This document shows positions 41,414 through 50,047 of a stretch of 64,000 bases of DNA, in pieces. The stretch covers positions 248,001 through 312,000 of the forward strand of contig NZ_BLJO01000003.1 in assembly GCF_009932555.1 (NCBI RefSeq), given 5' to 3'. This DNA is from Steroidobacter agaridevorans. Its GTDB lineage: Bacteria; Pseudomonadota; Gammaproteobacteria; Steroidobacterales; Steroidobacteraceae. Both the position numbers and the translations under genes were made by a program. The notes under the pieces were generated by a model. The model did no database searches. It had not been told where the DNA came from and saw only the letters and a program-made list of their open reading frames with translations. Each line of letters begins with the position of its first letter. Position 1 is the first letter of the stretch.

Positions 41414-42600
41414 AGCCTTTGCCGCTCGCAGGTTTTCGTATTCTCTCCGCCGAGCAGTATGGCGCGGGCCCTTATGGCACGCAGTTCCTGGCGCAGCTCG
41501 GCGCCGAGGTCATCAAGATCGAGTCGCCCGGCGAAGGCGACACTGCCCGTGCGGTCGGTCCGCACTATCTGCGGGAGAACGAGAGCCTGTATTTTCAGAG
41601 CTTCAATCTCAACAAACGCTCGCTGACGCTCGATCTCGGCAGCCCCGAGGGCAAGGCCATCCTGCATCGGCTGGCGGCGCAGAGCCACGCGTTGGTCAAT
41701 AATCTGCGCGGCGATCTGCCGAAGAAGATCGGTTTGACCTACGATGACCTGAAAGACGTCAACCCGGCGCTGGTTTGCGCGCACCTGTCCGCCTATGGAC
41801 GCGACAACGAGCGCACGCGCTGGCCGGGCTATGACTATTTGATGCAGGCGGAAGCGGGGTTCCTGTCGTTGACCGGCGAGCCGGCGGCGCCGCCGACTCG
41901 CTTTGGGTTGTCGATGGTGGACTTCATGACGGGCGCTCAGATGGCGATCGGTTTGCTCGCGTCGTTGCTCGATGCTCAGCGCACGGGGCAGGGGCGCGAC
42001 GTGGACGTCGATCTGCTGTCGGTCGCGGTTCATCAAACCAGCTATCCGGCCATGTGGTACTTGAATGAAGGCGACGTGATTCCTCGTACGCCGCGTTCCG
42101 CGCATCCGTCGGTCACGCCGAGCCAGATGTTCCGCACCTCCGATGGCTGGGTGTTCGTGATGGCGCAGCTGCCGAAGTTCTGGCGCGCGCTGGTGGAAAA
42201 GATCGGGCAGCCCGAGCTGGCGCGCGATCCGCGCTTCGTCACGCCGGCCGATCGGCTGACGCATCGTGACGAGCTGACAGCGATTCTCGATGACGTGTTC
42301 AAGCAGCAGCCGACGTCGCATTGGGTAAAGCTGCTCTGCGGCCACATGCCCGTTGCACCGGTGTTGTCGCTCGACCAGGCGCTGGACAATCCGCATTTGC
42401 GTAACATCGGCATGATCGACACGGTCGCGCATCCCGATCGCCCCGAGCTGCGCGTGCTGGCGAGCCCGATCCGGCTCGATGGCAAGCGCTTGCCGAATCG
42501 CGCCGGGCCGCTGCTGGGGGCGGACACCGACGCCGTGCTGGCCGAAGCGGGCTACAGCGGGGCGGAAATTGCAGCGTTCAAGAACCGAGGCATCGTCTGA
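41410..42600 (+). CDS. Family III CoA-transferase (first of pair)
   Basis: A 396-residue CaiB/BaiF-type enzyme. Seen: PLAGFRILSAEQYGAGPYGTQFLAQLGAEVIKIESPGEGDTAR; SLYFQSFNLNKRSLTLDLGSPEG; and RDVDVDLLSVAVHQ, which supplies the aligned catalytic Asp (VDV). It makes an acyl-CoA by transfer from another CoA thioester. It is coupled to the acyl-CoA dehydrogenase and lies 5 bp before a second family III gene. Two distinct transferases in one operon suggest either two substrates or two CoA donors. Confidence 0.93.
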   Translation: MKPLPLAGFRILSAEQYGAGPYGTQFLAQLGAEVIKIESPGEGDTARAVGPHYLRENESLYFQSFNLNKRSLTLDLGSPEGKAILHRLAAQSHALVNNLRGDLPKKIGLTYDDLKDVNPALVCAHLSAYGRDNERTRWPGYDYLMQAEAGFLSLTGEPAAPPTRFGLSMVDFMTGAQMAIGLLASLLDAQRTGQGRDVDVDLLSVAVHQTSYPAMWYLNEGDVIPRTPRSAHPSVTPSQMFRTSDGWVFVMAQLPKFWRALVEKIGQPELARDPRFVTPADRLTHRDELTAILDDVFKQQPTSHWVKLLCGHMPVAPVLSLDQALDNPHLRNIGMIDTVAHPDRPELRVLASPIRLDGKRLPNRAGPLLGADTDAVLAEAGYSGAEIAAFKNRGIV

Positions 42601-42605
42601 AATCC

Positions 42606-43691
42606 ATGGGCAAGCTCACCGGCCTCAAAGTCGTCGACCTGTCGCAGTTCCTGCCGGGCCCGATGCTGTCGGTGATGATGGCCGACCAGGGAGCGGAGGT
42701 CATCAAGGTCGAGCCGCCGGCGGGCGATCCGGCGCGCGCGCAGGCGCCGTTCGAAGCCGGCCAGTCGGTGTGGTTTCGCAATCTGAATCGAGGCAAGCAC
42801 AGTGTTGCGCTCGATTTGAAATCGCCCCAGGGAGTCGAAGCGCTGTGGTCGCTGATCGATGGCGCCGACGTGTTCGTCGAAGGCTTCCGTCCAGGCGTGA
42901 TGAAGCGGCTTGGCTTCGGCTATGAAGCGGTGTCGGCGCGCAATCCGCGCATCGTTTACTGCTCCATCTCCGCATTCGGGCAGACGGGCGAGATGGCGCA
43001 TCACGCGGCTCACGACCTCGCGGTCCAGGCGCTCAGCGGTTTTATTTCAGTGAACGACGGTGTGGACGGAACGCCCGTCGTTCCGGGGGCGCCGTCCGCA
43101 GATATGGCTGCGGCCCTTACCGGGTTGTCGGCAGTGCTCATGGCGTTGCTGGGTCGAGAGAAGAGTGGGCGCGGCGACTATCTCGATATCGCGATGTTCG
43201 ATTCGTTGTTGCCGTGGTGTTCGCACATCGTCGGTACTGCGATGGCCGGCGGTGAGCCGCCGCGTTCCAGCAATCAGCGATCGCTCGGCGGCGCGGCGTT
43301 CTACAATGTTTATGAAACATCCGACGGCCGTCACATCGTGCTCGGCGGACGCGAGCCGAAATTCGCCGCGAATCTGCTCAATGCGCTGGGCCGGCCCGAT
43401 TTGATTCCGCTGGCGACCGAGCCACCGGGGCTGGCGCAAGTGCCGCTGGTCGATTTCTTACGGCAAACGTTTCGAACGCGTTCGCGCGATGCGTGGATCG
43501 AGTGGTTCGCCGACAAGGATGTGGCGTTCGCGCCGGTGCTGGATTTTCGCGAGGCGTTCGCGCAACCGCATCTGGCGGAGCGCGGCCTGGTCGCCAACGC
43601 CGATGGCGCTCATCACATCGCACCGGCGATTCGTTTCTCGGGCGAGCCGGCCTGGAGCCCGCGGCCGGCGCCGGAGCTCGGCGATGGCTGA
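42606..43691 (+). CDS. Family III CoA-transferase (second of pair)
   Basis: A 361-residue CaiB/BaiF-type enzyme, shorter than the first. Seen: TGLKVVDLSQFLPGPMLSVMMADQGAEVIKVEPPAGDP; NRGKHSVALDLKSPQG; GDYLDIAMFDSLLPW with the aligned catalytic Asp. The architecture is closer to alpha-methylacyl-CoA racemase-like members, so racemisation of an alpha-methyl acyl-CoA is a real alternative. It converges with the GntR gene with a 1-bp gap. Confidence 0.92.
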   Translation: MGKLTGLKVVDLSQFLPGPMLSVMMADQGAEVIKVEPPAGDPARAQAPFEAGQSVWFRNLNRGKHSVALDLKSPQGVEALWSLIDGADVFVEGFRPGVMKRLGFGYEAVSARNPRIVYCSISAFGQTGEMAHHAAHDLAVQALSGFISVNDGVDGTPVVPGAPSADMAAALTGLSAVLMALLGREKSGRGDYLDIAMFDSLLPWCSHIVGTAMAGGEPPRSSNQRSLGGAAFYNVYETSDGRHIVLGGREPKFAANLLNALGRPDLIPLATEPPGLAQVPLVDFLRQTFRTRSRDAWIEWFADKDVAFAPVLDFREAFAQPHLAERGLVANADGAHHIAPAIRFSGEPAWSPRPAPELGDG

Positions 43692-43692
43692 G

Positions 43693-44451
43693 TTATTTTT
43701 CCAGGTCGATATGCATCGAGTACACGAAGCGATCGGCGGGGTGGTAGCTCGAGGAGATCTCGAACAGCCGGTCGTTGGCGCCCATGTAACAACGCAAGAT
43801 GTGCAGGCACGGCGTCTTCCGCGGAATACCCAGCTCGGCCGCCACTTGATTGCTCACCGCCACGGCTTTGATGTTCTGGGTGACGTGCGTCATTTTCACA
43901 CGCGCCAGCTTTTCGAGCTGAGAGAAGATCGCCAGGCCATTCGGCTTGATCTTCTCGACCACGCTCTGGAAGTCGGGATGGATGTACGCATCTGTCAGCG
44001 CGATAGGCTCCGGCTGACCGGGGCGCGTACGCAAGCCGCGAAAATGAAACCAACGCTCCTCGGACGGTGCGCCCACGTTCGCCGCGATGTCTTTCGGCAA
44101 CTCGGTCATGCCCAGCGGTGTGAACGCCGACTTGGTGTCGCGGGCGTATTGAAGAATTTCCCGAACGCTCGACAGTTGATACAACGAGCCGCCACGAGCG
44201 GTCGCGGGCTGAATCGTGGTGCCCGAGCCGCGCGTGCGCTCGATCAAACCCTCGAGCTGCAGGGAGCGCAACGCTTCGCGCACCGTGTAACGGCTGACAC
44301 CGTAGCGCTCGCAGAGCACGCTTTCGGTCGGGAACTGATCCAGGTCCCGGTAATCGCCGCGCAAAACGCCTTCACGCAGCTCGGCCGCGATCTGCTGATA
44401 TTTCGGTTTGCGAACCGCGCTGCGCGTCGATCTTTTGATCTTTGCTGCCAA
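43693..44451 (-). CDS. GntR family regulator, HutC/UTRA type (TTG start preferred)
   Basis: A 252-residue regulator with N-terminal winged helix (KYQQIAAELREGVLRGDY, FPTESVLCERYGVSRYTVREALRSL) and a C-terminal UTRA ligand domain (RGLRTRPGQPEPIALTDAYIHPDF, HILRCYMGANDRLFEISSSYHPADRF). I prefer TTG 44451, since GGAGG lies 7 nt upstream; the ATG at 44496 would share its start bases with the divergent MmgE/PrpD gene and adds only 15 unconserved residues. It is the only GntR protein in the window and probably controls the ten-gene operon beside it. It is also a candidate for the TTGT-N4-ACAA sites. Confidence 0.88.
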   Translation of the reverse strand: MAAKIKRSTRSAVRKPKYQQIAAELREGVLRGDYRDLDQFPTESVLCERYGVSRYTVREALRSLQLEGLIERTRGSGTTIQPATARGGSLYQLSSVREILQYARDTKSAFTPLGMTELPKDIAANVGAPSEERWFHFRGLRTRPGQPEPIALTDAYIHPDFQSVVEKIKPNGLAIFSQLEKLARVKMTHVTQNIKAVAVSNQVAAELGIPRKTPCLHILRCYMGANDRLFEISSSYHPADRFVYSMHIDLEK

Positions 44452-44477
44452 GCCAGGGCCTCCATTTGGCAATTGTC

Positions 44478-44491
44478 GGTGGAGAGCCACC
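44478..44491. promoter_or_regulatory. Small hairpin covering the MmgE/PrpD ribosome-binding site
   Basis: GGTGG-AGAG-CCACC forms a 5-bp stem. Its left arm and loop contain the GGAG likely used by the gene starting at 44496. It could be a GntR half-operator or an RNA hairpin masking the site; both are speculative. Confidence 0.35.
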
Positions 44492-44495
44492 TGCA

Positions 44496-45740
44496 ATGAA
44501 TAGTAGCAAGCTTAGCGAAACCGAGCGCCTGGCGGAGCGACTTCTGCAGCCCATTGATGCGTCGGTGCGCCGGCGGGCCCGCCTGCATTTGCTCGATTGG
44601 CTGGGGTGTGTGGCCGGGGCGCGAGCGTCGGCGGTCGGAAAAATCCAGAGAAACACGCAGTCGGCCGCGCCTGTTCAAGCCGCCGCATGGCTTGGAAACG
44701 TGTTGGAAATGGATGACGTGCATCGCGCCGCGCTGCTGCATCCCGGGCCGGTGATCTGGCCAACCGTGTTGGAAGTGGGCGCCGATGCGCTGGATTCCGT
44801 GCTGGACACGGCGATTCGTGGTTACGAGGCCATGATCGCCGTGGGCTCGATGTTCGATGCGCGCCACTATTCTTATTGGCACAACACCGCGACGGCCGGA
44901 TTTTTCGGCGCCTCGGCGGCCGCGGCCTGTTTGGCCGGGGCCGATCGTGACCAGATCGTCTCGGCGCTGGGCCTGGCCGGCTCAGTGGCGGGCGGGCTCT
45001 GGCAAATGCGACACGAGCCGGTCATGGCGAAACAATGGCATCTGGCGCATGCCATGGCGACCGGCGTCGCCGCCGCTCGTCAGGCGCGCAATGGCGTGAC
45101 CGGGCCGCGTTTCATTCTGGAAGGTCCGCAGGGCTTGCTCGCCGCCACCTGCGTGCAGCCCAAGCCGCTCGATCTGAGTGGCGCATGGAAGATTGAAGCC
45201 GTTAGTTTCAAGCCTTGGGGCGCTTGCCGGCATGCGCACCCAGCGATCGACGCTGCCCTGGAGCTCAAGAGCCGAGGACTCCTGACTGGGCGTGTCACCG
45301 TCAGTACCTACCGCGACGCCTTGGTGTTCTGCAATCGTTTGAATCCGGCCGGCGTGCTCGAAGCCAAGTTCTCACTACAACACGCCGTCGCCATCGTGAT
45401 GAAGCGGGGCACGCCGCGCCTCAGCGATTTCGAGCCCGGCGCCATCGAGGAACTGGCCGAGCTTCGCAAGCTGGTGACGGTCGAGGAATCGCCTGAAATG
45501 ACGGCCGCGTATCCGGACCATTTCGGCGCGCGTGTCACGTCGGAGTCGGGCGAGATCACGTTGCGCGATACGCTCGGCGATCCGGAGCGGCCATTGAGCG
45601 AACTTGGCGTTGTGAACAAAGTCCGCGAGTTGATGGAGTGGGGCGGACTGGCGCCGGCTGCCATCGATGACATCGTCCGCACGGTGTTCGAGACCCGCCA
45701 GGTTCGTGACATCACAGCAGTCGTGAGGAGTCTGGTGTGA
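44496..45740 (+). CDS. MmgE/PrpD family protein (first of pair)
   Basis: A 414-residue member of the 2-methylcitrate dehydratase superfamily, which also holds cis-aconitate decarboxylase and iminodisuccinate epimerase. Seen: LHLLDWLGCVAG, GYEAMIAVGSM, HNTATAGFFGASAAAACLAG, and the active-site-like KPWGACRHAHPAIDAAL. It acts on a di- or tricarboxylate, or a related carbon acid, without metal. The start is ATG 44496. It leads the rightward ten-gene operon and overlaps its paralogue by 4 bp (GTGA). Confidence 0.92.
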   Translation: MNSSKLSETERLAERLLQPIDASVRRRARLHLLDWLGCVAGARASAVGKIQRNTQSAAPVQAAAWLGNVLEMDDVHRAALLHPGPVIWPTVLEVGADALDSVLDTAIRGYEAMIAVGSMFDARHYSYWHNTATAGFFGASAAAACLAGADRDQIVSALGLAGSVAGGLWQMRHEPVMAKQWHLAHAMATGVAAARQARNGVTGPRFILEGPQGLLAATCVQPKPLDLSGAWKIEAVSFKPWGACRHAHPAIDAALELKSRGLLTGRVTVSTYRDALVFCNRLNPAGVLEAKFSLQHAVAIVMKRGTPRLSDFEPGAIEELAELRKLVTVEESPEMTAAYPDHFGARVTSESGEITLRDTLGDPERPLSELGVVNKVRELMEWGGLAPAAIDDIVRTVFETRQVRDITAVVRSLV

Positions 45741-47038
45741 GCGCCACGCGCAAATTGCTGGATTTCGCCCGAGCCCCGCACACGCTGCCTCCGGAAGCTC
45801 ACGAGGCAACGCTACGGTTGCTTGCCGATACGTTGGCCGTTGGAGCGGCTGGATCGACAGCGCCCGGCGCCTCCGGCGTGCTCACTGCGGCGCGTGGTTG
45901 GGGAGCCGGCAACGACGCACGCGTGTTGGCGAGCGGCGTGCGTTTGCCAGCGGCGAGCGCGGCCTTCGTCAATGCATTTCAGATTCATTGTTTGGAATGG
46001 GACGCCGTGCATGAGCCTGCGGTCGTGCATGCGTTGTCCACTGTCACTGCCGCCTTGCTGGCAGCGATCGATCGTCGCGGCGGTTGTGATCGGGACGCGG
46101 CGCTCACCGCGCTGGCGGTCGGCGTCGATATCGCGAGTGGGCTCGGCATCGCGGCGACCAGTCCGCTGCGTTTCTTCCGGCCAGCAACGGCGGGATGTAT
46201 CGGCGCGGCTCTCGCGGTAGCGCGCATCGAAGGCATCGAGAATGTCGACGACGTGCTCGGTCTCGCATACTCACAATGCGCCGGTACGATGCAGGCGCAT
46301 GTGGAAGGGTCGATCGCGTTGCCGCTGCAGATTGCGGGCGCGGCTCGGGCGGCCATTGCGGCCGTCGATTTGGTGAAGGCGGGCCTGACGGGGCCGCACG
46401 ATGTGCTCGAAGGGCCTTTCGGTTACTTCAAGTTGATCGATGACGGCGACCTCGCCACCTACACGAACACGATAGGCTCGGTGTGGCGCATTGCTGAAGT
46501 CAGCGTCAAGCCGTTTCCGAGCGGGCGTGCGAGCCACGGCGTGCTCTCGACGCTCGACGCGCTCCGTCGCGACGGGAGTGTCGATGTGAATTCGGTGGCG
46601 CGCATCGAAGCTTTCGTCCCGACACTCGTCCATCGACTCGTCGGTCGGCCGCTGCAGCCAACGATGACATCAGCGTACGCACGCCTGTGTCTGCCTCTGC
46701 TCAGCGCGCTCATGCTCAGCGACGGTCGGATCGATCCGCGTCGTTTCACGGCGGAAACGTTCTCGGATCCGAACATCATGGCGCTGGCGTCCAAGCTCGA
46801 GATCACGCGCGACGCCAATCCGAATCCCAATGCGTTGGCGCCTCAGCGCATCGTCGTCCATCGAACCGATGGCACGAAGATCGAGCGGGACGTGCCGAAT
46901 GTTTTAGGGCACCCGGCCGCGCCGATGAGCGCTGCGCAGGTGGATGCGAAACGCGGTCTTTGTCGCGAGCTGGCAGGTGGCGGTCTCGACGATGCGTTGT
47001 TTCTGGATCCGCTGTCCTTTTTCTCTCATGCGGAGTGA
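45737..47038 (+). CDS. MmgE/PrpD family protein (second of pair)
   Basis: A 433-residue paralogue. Seen: LRLLADTLAVGAAGS, NAFQIHCLEWDAVHEPAVVH, LAYSQCAGTMQAHVEGS, and KPFPSGRASHGVLSTLDAL, where the usual Cys of the KPF-x-C motif is Ser-Gly. The two copies have diverged widely, suggesting either sequential steps or a heterodimer. GTG start at 45737 overlaps the previous stop. It is followed after 3 bp by the CoA ligase gene. Confidence 0.92.
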   Translation: MSATRKLLDFARAPHTLPPEAHEATLRLLADTLAVGAAGSTAPGASGVLTAARGWGAGNDARVLASGVRLPAASAAFVNAFQIHCLEWDAVHEPAVVHALSTVTAALLAAIDRRGGCDRDAALTALAVGVDIASGLGIAATSPLRFFRPATAGCIGAALAVARIEGIENVDDVLGLAYSQCAGTMQAHVEGSIALPLQIAGAARAAIAAVDLVKAGLTGPHDVLEGPFGYFKLIDDGDLATYTNTIGSVWRIAEVSVKPFPSGRASHGVLSTLDALRRDGSVDVNSVARIEAFVPTLVHRLVGRPLQPTMTSAYARLCLPLLSALMLSDGRIDPRRFTAETFSDPNIMALASKLEITRDANPNPNALAPQRIVVHRTDGTKIERDVPNVLGHPAAPMSAAQVDAKRGLCRELAGGGLDDALFLDPLSFFSHAE

Positions 47039-47041
47039 TGC

Positions 47042-48415
47042 ATGACGTTTCCCTCGTACTTCGAAGCATTCGATGCCCGGCAGATGCTCGAGGACTATCC
47101 CATCGGCGACGCCTTCGTCGCGCGTTACACGGCGATGAGCCGCGATGAGCTGCGTTCGCTGCAGAATCAGCGCTTCCTGCGGTTGATGAAGCGCGGCTGG
47201 CAGATTCCGTTCTATCGGCGCTTGTGGAGCGCCAAGGGCATCGAGCCCGGTGATATCCGCAGCCTCGAAGACATCGTCAAGCTGCCCGTTTACGACAAGA
47301 GCGACTTGATGAAGTCGATTGCCGAGCATCCGCCCTACGGCGATTTCGCCGGTGTCGGCGGAGCCGAGCGTTCGCCGGTGATTTTTCACACGACCTCAGG
47401 CACGACGGGGCGTCCGCAGGCGCTGCTGTTCGGTCCGAAAGGCCGCGAGGTCACGAATCTGCTCGTGGGACGCATGTATCGTTGGCAAGGACTGAAGCCC
47501 GAGGACGTGGTGCAGTCCGTGTATGGGCACGGCATGATCAACGGCGGTCACTACATCCGCGAGGCCGTCACGCATTTCACGAACTCGATCTTCCTGTCCG
47601 CCGGCACCGGCATCGAAACCCGTTCGGCGAATCAGGTCGCGCTGATGGCCGACTTCAACGTGTCCGTGCTGGTCGGGTTCATCGATTACATTCGTAAGCT
47701 CGCGGAAGTGGCGCGCGCCGAAGGTGTGCTGGACAAGATCAACATTCGCATGATCTGCGGCCATCTCGGTACGGAAGATCGTTCGGGTGTCGAGCAGGCG
47801 TGGAACGGCGCGAAGGCGTTCGACTGGTACGGCGTCGGCGACACCGGATCGATTGCAGGTGAAGGTCCCGAGCGCGACGGCCTCTATGTTTGGGAAGACG
47901 CGCAATATCTGGAACTGCTCGATGTCGATACCGGCGTGCCCGTCGGACGAGGCGAGGTCGGCGACATGGTCGTCACGACACTGTTCAAAGACGACATCGC
48001 GCCTTGCATCCGGTTCAACACGCATGACATCACGCACGAGCTGACCGGTACGAATCAGACCGGCATGGTGTTCAGTCGTATCGCCGGCTTCAAAGGCCGC
48101 AGCGACAACATGGTCAAGCTGCGCGGCATCAACGTGTTCCCGCATGCCATCGGCGCGTTGATCGAGAATCGCAGCGATCTCACGGGCGAGTACGTCTGCC
48201 GCCTGACGCGAGATCCGGGCACGATGCGCGATGACATGGTCGTCGTGCTCGAAAGCCGCGGCAACACGGATGCGGAACAACTTGCCGGCGTGTTACGGCG
48301 GGGGTTGGGCGTCGAAGTGGTGATAAAGCTGGTGGGCGCCGGCGAGACCGCGTCGCTGACCCAGATCGACGTGCGTCAAAAACCGATTCGACTGATCGAC
48401 GAGCGCAAGTCGTGA
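47042..48415 (+). CDS. PaaK-like adenylate-forming CoA ligase
   Basis: A 457-residue AMP-binding enzyme of the phenylacetate-CoA ligase type. Seen: the phosphate loop HTTSGTTGRPQALLFG, YGVGDTGSIAGEGPE (adenine site), FNTHDITHEL, and the hinge-like FKGRSDNMVKLRGINVFP. It forms an acyl-CoA with ATP in the cytoplasm. It follows the MmgE/PrpD pair and overlaps the amidase gene by 4 bp. Together with a downstream enoyl-CoA hydratase this makes the pathway CoA-dependent. The acid substrate is not determinable. Confidence 0.93.
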   Translation: MTFPSYFEAFDARQMLEDYPIGDAFVARYTAMSRDELRSLQNQRFLRLMKRGWQIPFYRRLWSAKGIEPGDIRSLEDIVKLPVYDKSDLMKSIAEHPPYGDFAGVGGAERSPVIFHTTSGTTGRPQALLFGPKGREVTNLLVGRMYRWQGLKPEDVVQSVYGHGMINGGHYIREAVTHFTNSIFLSAGTGIETRSANQVALMADFNVSVLVGFIDYIRKLAEVARAEGVLDKINIRMICGHLGTEDRSGVEQAWNGAKAFDWYGVGDTGSIAGEGPERDGLYVWEDAQYLELLDVDTGVPVGRGEVGDMVVTTLFKDDIAPCIRFNTHDITHELTGTNQTGMVFSRIAGFKGRSDNMVKLRGINVFPHAIGALIENRSDLTGEYVCRLTRDPGTMRDDMVVVLESRGNTDAEQLAGVLRRGLGVEVVIKLVGAGETASLTQIDVRQKPIRLIDERKS

Positions 48416-49725
48416 GCGATTGGCGGAAAGTCAGCATCGAGAGTCTGCGAGCAGCTTATGCCGCCGGCGAGACGACGCCTGCGCAAGTGATCGCGAGCCA
48501 TCTCGATCGGATCGATCGCCTTGCTTCGCTGAAAGCTTTTATCGAGGTCGATCGAGAGCGCGCGTTGTCGGATGCCGCTGCGAGCGTCGAACGTATCCAG
48601 AAAGGGCAGGCGCGATCGCTCGAAGGCGTGCCGGTCGCGATCAAGGCGAACATCGCGGTCCAAGGGCTCGAATGGAACGCGGGCATGGAACTGCGACGAG
48701 GCGTTGTCGCAGATCGCGACGCGCACGTCGTCGCGAAGTTGAAGGACGCCGGCGCCATCGTGCTCGGCACGCTGAACATGCACGAGGCGGCGCTCGGTGC
48801 CACCACCGACAATCCGTGGTTCGGCCGGGCCCTGAATCCTCATCGCGACGGCCACACGCCTGGCGGCTCATCCGGTGGCAGTGGTGCAGCTGTCGCTGCT
48901 GGCTTATGTGTCGCTTCGCTCGGCACCGATACGCTCGGTTCGGTTCGCATCCCAGCGGCCTACAACGGCGTGTATGGGATCAAACCCACAACGGGGCTGA
49001 TGTCATCCGCGGGGCTCGTGCCTTTGAGCGAACGTTTCGATTGCATCGGACCGCTCGCGCGCTCGCTGGATGATCTGAACGCGGTGCTCCGCGTGTTGAT
49101 GGATGTTTCGCCCGCCGTTGAGCCGAAGCGTCTGTTGCTCCTCGATGGCTTGGTGGACGCATCCAAGTGCGAGCCGGCTGTGATTGCTGGATACGAGAAG
49201 GCACGTCAACTGCTGGCGAGTCGGCCGGCCGCAAGCATCGAACTTGCAGACGATGCGTTGGCCATACGCTCTGCCGGGTTCATCGTCGCCGTTCGCGAGC
49301 TGATCGAACATCTTGGGGAGACGCGCCGAGAGCGCGCAGAAGTTCTGTCGGCGGAATTGAAGTTCATGCTGGGCTACGTAGAAGATCGTTCGGACGCGCA
49401 GTGCGCGGACGCTCAGGCCGTGCTCGAACGTACGCGAAACGTTCTTCGCGAAAGCATCGGGACAGATGGTGTGCTGTTACTGCCCACTGCGCCTCAAGCT
49501 GCCTTCGAGCACACGTCCAGACCGCCGGTCAGCCAATCCAATTTCACCGCGCTTGCGAGCATCGCGGGCCTGCCGGCGATCAGCGTTCCAGCGGGATTGA
49601 ATGAGCACGGCCTGCCTGTCGCTGTTCAGCTCGTCGGCGCTCCGGGCAACGAAGCCGGATTGATCGCGGTCGCGCGAGAACTGGATACCGGCCTGCGCGG
49701 CTATAGGCCTCCACCTATCAACTAG
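48412..49725 (+). CDS. Amidase (amidase signature family)
   Basis: A 437-residue amidase signature enzyme with an intact Ser-cisSer-Lys triad: Lys in VPVAIKANIA, cis-Ser in GGSSGGSGAAVAAG, and nucleophile Ser in LGTDTLGSVRIPAAYNGVYGIKPT. It hydrolyses an amide, releasing ammonia or an amine; no signal peptide, so cytoplasmic. The start is GTG 48412, overlapping the ligase stop. Pairing with a PuuE-like hydrolase in one operon resembles ring opening followed by amide hydrolysis. Confidence 0.94.
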   Translation: MSDWRKVSIESLRAAYAAGETTPAQVIASHLDRIDRLASLKAFIEVDRERALSDAAASVERIQKGQARSLEGVPVAIKANIAVQGLEWNAGMELRRGVVADRDAHVVAKLKDAGAIVLGTLNMHEAALGATTDNPWFGRALNPHRDGHTPGGSSGGSGAAVAAGLCVASLGTDTLGSVRIPAAYNGVYGIKPTTGLMSSAGLVPLSERFDCIGPLARSLDDLNAVLRVLMDVSPAVEPKRLLLLDGLVDASKCEPAVIAGYEKARQLLASRPAASIELADDALAIRSAGFIVAVRELIEHLGETRRERAEVLSAELKFMLGYVEDRSDAQCADAQAVLERTRNVLRESIGTDGVLLLPTAPQAAFEHTSRPPVSQSNFTALASIAGLPAISVPAGLNEHGLPVAVQLVGAPGNEAGLIAVARELDTGLRGYRPPPIN

Positions 49726-49741
49726 AAAGCGAGGGACTCCC

Positions 49742-50047
49742 ATGCGAATCGTCGTTCTATTCAATCTCAAGCCGGGTACGGACGTGGCGGCTTATGAGAA
49801 GTGGGCGCGGACCACGGATATTCCTGGCGTGCGCGCGTTGCGCTCGGTTGCGGACTTCCAGGTTTATCGCACGACCGGAGTGCTCGGCACCGACGCCAAG
49901 CCGCCGTACTCCTATATAGAGGTGATCGACGTGGCGGACATGAACGCGTTCGGCGCGGACGTGGGCAGCGAGGCCGTGCAGAAGGTCGCCGCGCAGTTCC
50001 AGCAGTTTGCGGACAATCCTCAATTCATTCTGACGCAGGCACTCTAA
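49742..50047 (+). CDS. REDY/HapK-like small protein
   Basis: A 101-residue ferredoxin-like alpha/beta-barrel protein (RIVVLFNLKPGTDVAAYEKWA, IPGVRALRSVADFQVYRTTG, YSYIEVIDVADMNAFGADVG). It resembles REDY-like HapK proteins, first named from a prodigiosin-type gene cluster. Such small dimeric proteins are often isomerases, cyclases or monooxygenase-like enzymes. ATG 49742 follows GCGAGGGA. Its stop overlaps the SDR start by 1 bp (TAATG). Function in this operon unknown. Confidence 0.85.
   Translation: MRIVVLFNLKPGTDVAAYEKWARTTDIPGVRALRSVADFQVYRTTGVLGTDAKPPYSYIEVIDVADMNAFGADVGSEAVQKVAAQFQQFADNPQFILTQAL

Noticed and set aside
40247-42432. Long minus-strand frames (373 and 371 residues) under the ACAD and CoA-transferase genes
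   Set aside because: Shadow composition, no motifs, and the plus-strand genes are certain.
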